From CAG-411 sp963643465 (GTDB taxonomy: Bacteria > Bacillota > Clostridia > Lachnospirales > Lachnospiraceae), in assembly GCA_963643465.1 (NCBI GenBank), contig CAVIJT010000012.1:34697-98696 (forward strand): DNA of 64,000 nucleotides, written 5' to 3'. The notes under the pieces were generated by a model that did not search any database, was not told the origin of the DNA, and saw nothing but the letters and a program-made list of their open reading frames with translations. Shown in pieces: positions 60,934 to 64,000 of this stretch (position 1 is the stretch's first letter; every line of letters begins with the position of its first letter). The position numbers were made by a program, and so were the translations under genes.

Positions 60934-61412
60934 ATGAGAGTAAATGGAACATTGATGAATTACTATTTTCATTGCAAACGTCAGTGCTATTTGCATGGAA
61001 ATCGTTTGAATTTAGAAGATAATAGTGAACAGGTAAAAATTGGAAAGGCACTACATGAGGAAAGAGACAAGAAAGAAAATACAGAAATAGCATTGGAAAA
61101 TATTCGTTTAGATAAACTGAGTAACGAATACTTAACCGAAGTAAAAAAATCAGATGCAGATGTAGAGNNNNNNNNNNTTATTTGAAAATTTTGAAAGAGA
61201 AGGGAATTATCCGAAAAGGAAAATTAGAATTTATGGAAAAAGGAAAAACAAATAAAAAAGTATTATATTACGAATTAACAGAGGATTTGGAAGAAGAATT
61301 AGAGCATTATATTTCTTCTATTGAGACATTGTTAGAAGCTAATGAAATACCAGAAGTTTTAAAGAAGCCACAATGTAAAAAGTGTGCTTATTATGAATAT
61401 TGTTACATTTAA
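60934..61412 (+). CDS. cas4: CRISPR adaptation nuclease Cas4 (interrupted by an assembly gap)
   Basis: The N-terminal part (MNYYFHCKRQCYLHGNRLN, then EVKKSDADVE with the nuclease lysine) is separated by ten N from the C-terminal part (YLKILKEKGIIRKGKLE ... CKKCAYYEYCYI). The cysteines near both ends (HCKRQC and CKKCAYYEYC) are the 4Fe-4S ligands. The two parts are in different frames across the ten N, so the true number of missing bases must leave remainder 2 when divided by 3. The gap falls where the QxxxY nuclease motif should be. Cas4 trims new spacers and selects the PAM. Confidence 0.9.
61168..61177. other. Assembly gap in cas4
   Basis: Ten N. The length is arbitrary, because the cas4 frame does not continue across exactly ten bases. 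Confidence 0.98.
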
Positions 61413-61427
61413 GAATGGGGGATAAAA

Positions 61428-62426
61428 ATGGGAAGTACAAGATATATTACCTCAATGGGGGAACTTACAAGAAAGGATAATTCGATTTGTTTTCGAAAAA
61501 ATGGGAAAAATGTATATATTCCAATTGAAAATACAAAGGAAATCTATTGTTTAAATGAAGTTTCATTAAATACTAAACTACTGGATTTTTTAGCCAAGAA
61601 TCATGTGATAGTACATTTTTTCAACTATTATGAAGGATATAGTGGAACATTTTATCCAAAATCACAATATCTTAGTGGGAAATTGTTGATAAAGCAGGTA
61701 GAAACTTTTCAAAATAACAGGTTACATATTGCAAAGAGGATTGTAAGGGGAATTGGTGAAAATATTTATGAGGTATTGTACCATTATTACAAGCATGAAA
61801 AAAAGGGAGTAAAAGCAACACTAGACTGGATTCGAAAGGAATTTTATCAACAAGTAGAAAAAATGGACAATATAAAATCGCTTATGGCAGTAGAAGGAGA
61901 TTTATGGACTAGATTTTATAGTAGTTTTCAATATTTTTTACCAGAAGATTTTTTAATGAATAAAAGGGTGAGAAGACCACCAGATAATCCTATGAATGCA
62001 ATGGTTTCATTTGGGAATACATTACTTTATGGAAAGACAATTTCGGCAATTTATCAGACCCATTTGGATCAGCGAATTAGTTTTTTACATGAACCATCAG
62101 AAGGGAGATTTTCATTGAGTCTTGATATGAGCGAAGTGTTTAAACCTGTAATTGTATTTCGGACTATATTTGATCTTGTCAATAATAGAAAAATACGAGT
62201 AGAAAAGCATTTTGATAAAAAAGTGAATTATTGTTTGCTTAATGAGGAGGGAAGAAAGATTTTTATTGAAGCATTCGAAAGTCGTTTGGAAGCTGTTTAT
62301 ATGCATCCTGGGCTAAAAAGAAAAGTATCTTATCGTACTTCAATAAAATTGGATTGTTATAAGTTAATTAAATATATTATGGAGGAAAAAGAATTTACTC
62401 CATTTAGTTTGAAAGGTGGAGTATAA
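61428..62426 (+). CDS. cas1: CRISPR integrase Cas1 (type I-B)
   Basis: The 332-residue Cas1 has the metal-binding glutamate in MAVEGDLWTRFY near residue 148, the histidine in SFLHEPSEGRFSLSLD near 223 and the acidic residue in DMSEVFKP. It integrates new spacers together with Cas2. GGGGG lies before the ATG, and the last base overlaps cas2. Confidence 0.95.
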   Translation: MGSTRYITSMGELTRKDNSICFRKNGKNVYIPIENTKEIYCLNEVSLNTKLLDFLAKNHVIVHFFNYYEGYSGTFYPKSQYLSGKLLIKQVETFQNNRLHIAKRIVRGIGENIYEVLYHYYKHEKKGVKATLDWIRKEFYQQVEKMDNIKSLMAVEGDLWTRFYSSFQYFLPEDFLMNKRVRRPPDNPMNAMVSFGNTLLYGKTISAIYQTHLDQRISFLHEPSEGRFSLSLDMSEVFKPVIVFRTIFDLVNNRKIRVEKHFDKKVNYCLLNEEGRKIFIEAFESRLEAVYMHPGLKRKVSYRTSIKLDCYKLIKYIMEEKEFTPFSLKGGV

Positions 62427-62722
62427 TGCCAAACAAAAAGCAAATGAATTATAATTATGTATTTGTTTTTTATGACGTAAATGAAAAGCGAGTGCAAAAG
62501 GTATTTAAAGTGTGCAAAAAATATTTATCTCATTATCAGAATTCAGTATTTCGTGGAGAAATGTCGCCATCAAAATTGATTCGATTTAAAAATGATTTGA
62601 AATCAATTATAAATGAGGAAGAGGATTTTTTGTGTATTGTTAAATTAATNNNNNNNNNNGTATTTGGGGAAGAAATTATGGGAAAAAAGGATAGGGAAAC
62701 AGGAGAAACATTAATTTTATAA
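62426..62722 (+). CDS. cas2: CRISPR protein Cas2 (interrupted by an assembly gap)
   Basis: The roughly 98-residue protein begins NYVFVFYDVNEKRVQKVFKV, with the conserved aspartate after the first strand, and has HYQNSVFRGEMSPSKL. Ten N interrupt it, but the frame resumes correctly (VFGEEIMGKKD), so the gap may really be ten bases, or ten plus a multiple of three. Cas2 bridges two Cas1 dimers. The start overlaps the cas1 stop. Confidence 0.92.
   Translation: MPNKKQMNYNYVFVFYDVNEKRVQKVFKVCKKYLSHYQNSVFRGEMSPSKLIRFKNDLKSIINEEEDFLCIVKLXXXXVFGEEIMGKKDRETGETLIL
62650..62659. other. Assembly gap in cas2
   Basis: Ten N; the reading frame is kept across it. Confidence 0.98.
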
Positions 62723-62897
62723 ATTTACCAGGCGAAAAAAGAAGAAAAGACAGATATTTCAGCAAAAACAAGGGTTTCAGGAGAAAATCAAAAGATGGAA
62801 AGAAAAGTAGAATTTGGCTGGTAAAAAAGCTAGAAAACCTTGAAAAATATAGGGAGTGAAAATATAATATAAAGTAGAAAAGTTGATAAAATGGTTG
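62723..62897 (+). promoter_or_regulatory. CRISPR leader with promoter
   Basis: AT-rich, non-coding, between cas2 and the first repeat. TTGAAA (62840-62845) and TATAAT (62863-62868) are 17 bases apart, placing the start near 62875 and transcribing the array on the + strand. Confidence 0.75.
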
Positions 62898-64000
62898 GAT
62901 AAATAAAAACATGAGATGTATTTAAATTGCCGATATATCCCTTTTAACCATTCCCGGTAAAATGATAAATAAAAACATGAGATGTATTTAAATGACAGTA
63001 CCTATTGTTACCAAGTCTTTAGAAGTAGATAAATAAAAACATGAGATGTATTTAAATGACTGTAGACAACTAACCTCAAAAGGCTAGTTGTCGATAAATA
63101 AAAACATGAGATGTATTTAAATAATTAAATTCAACATCCGGTTGATAAATTGTGGATGATAAATAAAAACATGAGATGTATTTAAATTCCAAGAGCAATC
63201 CGTTATATTCTGAAAATCTAATAGATAAATAAAAACATGAGATGTATTTAAATAGAATAATGGAGACAAAGAACAGCAGGAGTGGTTGATAAATAAAAAC
63301 ATGAGATGTATTTAAATATAGGAATGTGTGGACATTATAATGTACAGGACTTAGATAAATAAAAACATGAGATGTATTTAAATCCACGATAGAACGTCTT
63401 TTTCTTTCATGATAACTTAGATAAATAAAAACATGAGATGTATTTAAATAACAACAGAAAGCGGATAATACACCAGATGTAAATGGATAAATAAAAACAT
63501 GAGATGTATTTAAATCAGCAAAGTACAGAGGACATGTTAAAACAGGCCTTTGATAAATAAAAACATGAGATGTATTTAAATCCCATGAGATAGGCTCTTT
63601 TATTTGCTGTTTTTATGATAAATAAAAACATGAGATGTATTTAAATCAATTAGGATCCGGCAGTTTAATTAATGTGTAGTATGATAAATAAAAACATGAG
63701 ATGTATTTAAATAGATTACAGTTTCTCCCGGTATTTCTACGCCAAATTCGATAAATAAAAACATGAGATGTATTTAAATGTTTCTATTAGTTTTTTAGTT
63801 CTTTGTCTGTGTCGATAAATAAAAACATGAGATGTATTTAAATCAAATAATTGAAAAGTTTTGAAAAAAGTGTTAGATGATAAATAAAAACATGAGATGT
63901 ATTTAAATAAAGCATCCTCAATTTGTGATTTCAAACCGTCCACGATAAATAAAAACATGAGATGTATTTAAATTTTTTTGTGCATTTGCAATAACGTCTG
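62898..64000 (+). CRISPR. Type I-B CRISPR array, 17 repeats seen, continues past the window
   Basis: Seventeen identical 30-nt repeats start at 62898, 62964, 63028, 63093, 63158, 63224, 63288, 63354, 63420, 63486, 63552, 63617, 63683, 63750, 63814, 63879 and 63944. Sixteen complete spacers are 34-37 nt, and a 27-nt partial spacer reaches the window end. The repeat begins GATAAATA, contains the hairpin ACAT-GAG-ATGT and ends ATTTAAAT, the crRNA handle. With the leader at the cas2 side, the first spacers are the newest. All repeats are intact, so the array looks active. Confidence 0.98.

Noticed and set aside
63324..63336. 13-base identity between spacer 7 and the copA/CopZ coding region (1024-1036), a possible self-targeting spacer
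   Set aside because: The match does not include the seed end of the spacer, and with 16 spacers against 64 kb a 13-base hit is expected by chance.
63076..63958. Reverse-strand reading frames in the CRISPR array with a repeated YLNTSHVFIY peptide
   Set aside because: They are translations of the CRISPR repeats, not genes.

Overview
The window looks like a chromosomal segment from a gut-type Lachnospiraceae (Clostridium cluster XIVa) bacterium. It is AT-rich and low-GC Gram-positive in style, with strong GGAGG ribosome sites, lipoprotein signals, a CIRCE operator, anaerobic (cbi-type) cobalamin synthesis and a clostridial type I-B CRISPR system. The genus is not determined. No tRNA, rRNA, insertion sequence or prophage was recognised. 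Two 10-N assembly gaps (61168-61177, 62650-62659) interrupt cas4 and cas2.

Layout. 1-11.8 kb: the 3' part of a copper ATPase fused to a CopZ-like domain, nicotinate phosphoribosyltransferase, a polyphosphate kinase/phosphofructokinase pair, glycogen synthase, Lon protease behind a CIRCE operator, a reverse-strand DUF2325 gene and a CmpB-like membrane protein. 11.8-20.8 kb: a phosphate regulon with a circularly permuted PstS, PstCAB, PhoU, a Na/phosphate cotransporter, PhoB-PhoR and an unknown 94-aa protein. Four promoters here (ppk, pstS, the cotransporter, the 94-aa gene) share the same Pho-box spacing. 20.9-30.9 kb: queF-queC, rlmD, an ArsC/Spx-like protein, a 5'-truncated Fic gene, a diguanylate cyclase, a zinc-ribbon protein with a toxin-like C-terminus, and a LysR regulator with a MET-box next to metE. 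31-52 kb: a cobalamin riboswitch, then an exported CbiK-like chelatase, a NEAT-like lipoprotein, a BtuFCD-type importer and a long overlapping cob/cbi operon. 52-53.8 kb: a second ArsC-like protein and a serpin lipoprotein. 53.9-64 kb: a complete type I-B CRISPR-Cas locus (cas6-cas8b-cas7-cas5-cas3-cas4-cas1-cas2) and an array of at least 17 repeats that runs off the window.

The most interesting element is upstream of cas6. A good promoter reads into two degenerate copies of the array repeat (53903-53932 and 53955-53984) around a short 22-nt spacer. Both copies keep the repeat hairpin through compensatory base-pair changes, and only the upstream copy keeps an intact 5' handle. The spacer matches two tandem sites (54003-54024 and 54022-54043), each preceded by TCA, directly upstream of and overlapping the -35 box of the cas6 promoter. 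At the better site the seed mismatch falls at position 6 and others at 12 and 18, the positions type I Cascade does not read. This looks like a CreR-type guide RNA by which Cascade represses its own operon.

The genes form three regulatory blocks: phosphate supply and storage (PhoB on pst, cotransporter, ppk), methionine and cobalamin (MET-box/LysR on metE, riboswitch on cobalamin synthesis and uptake), and CRISPR immunity with an apparent self-limiting guide.
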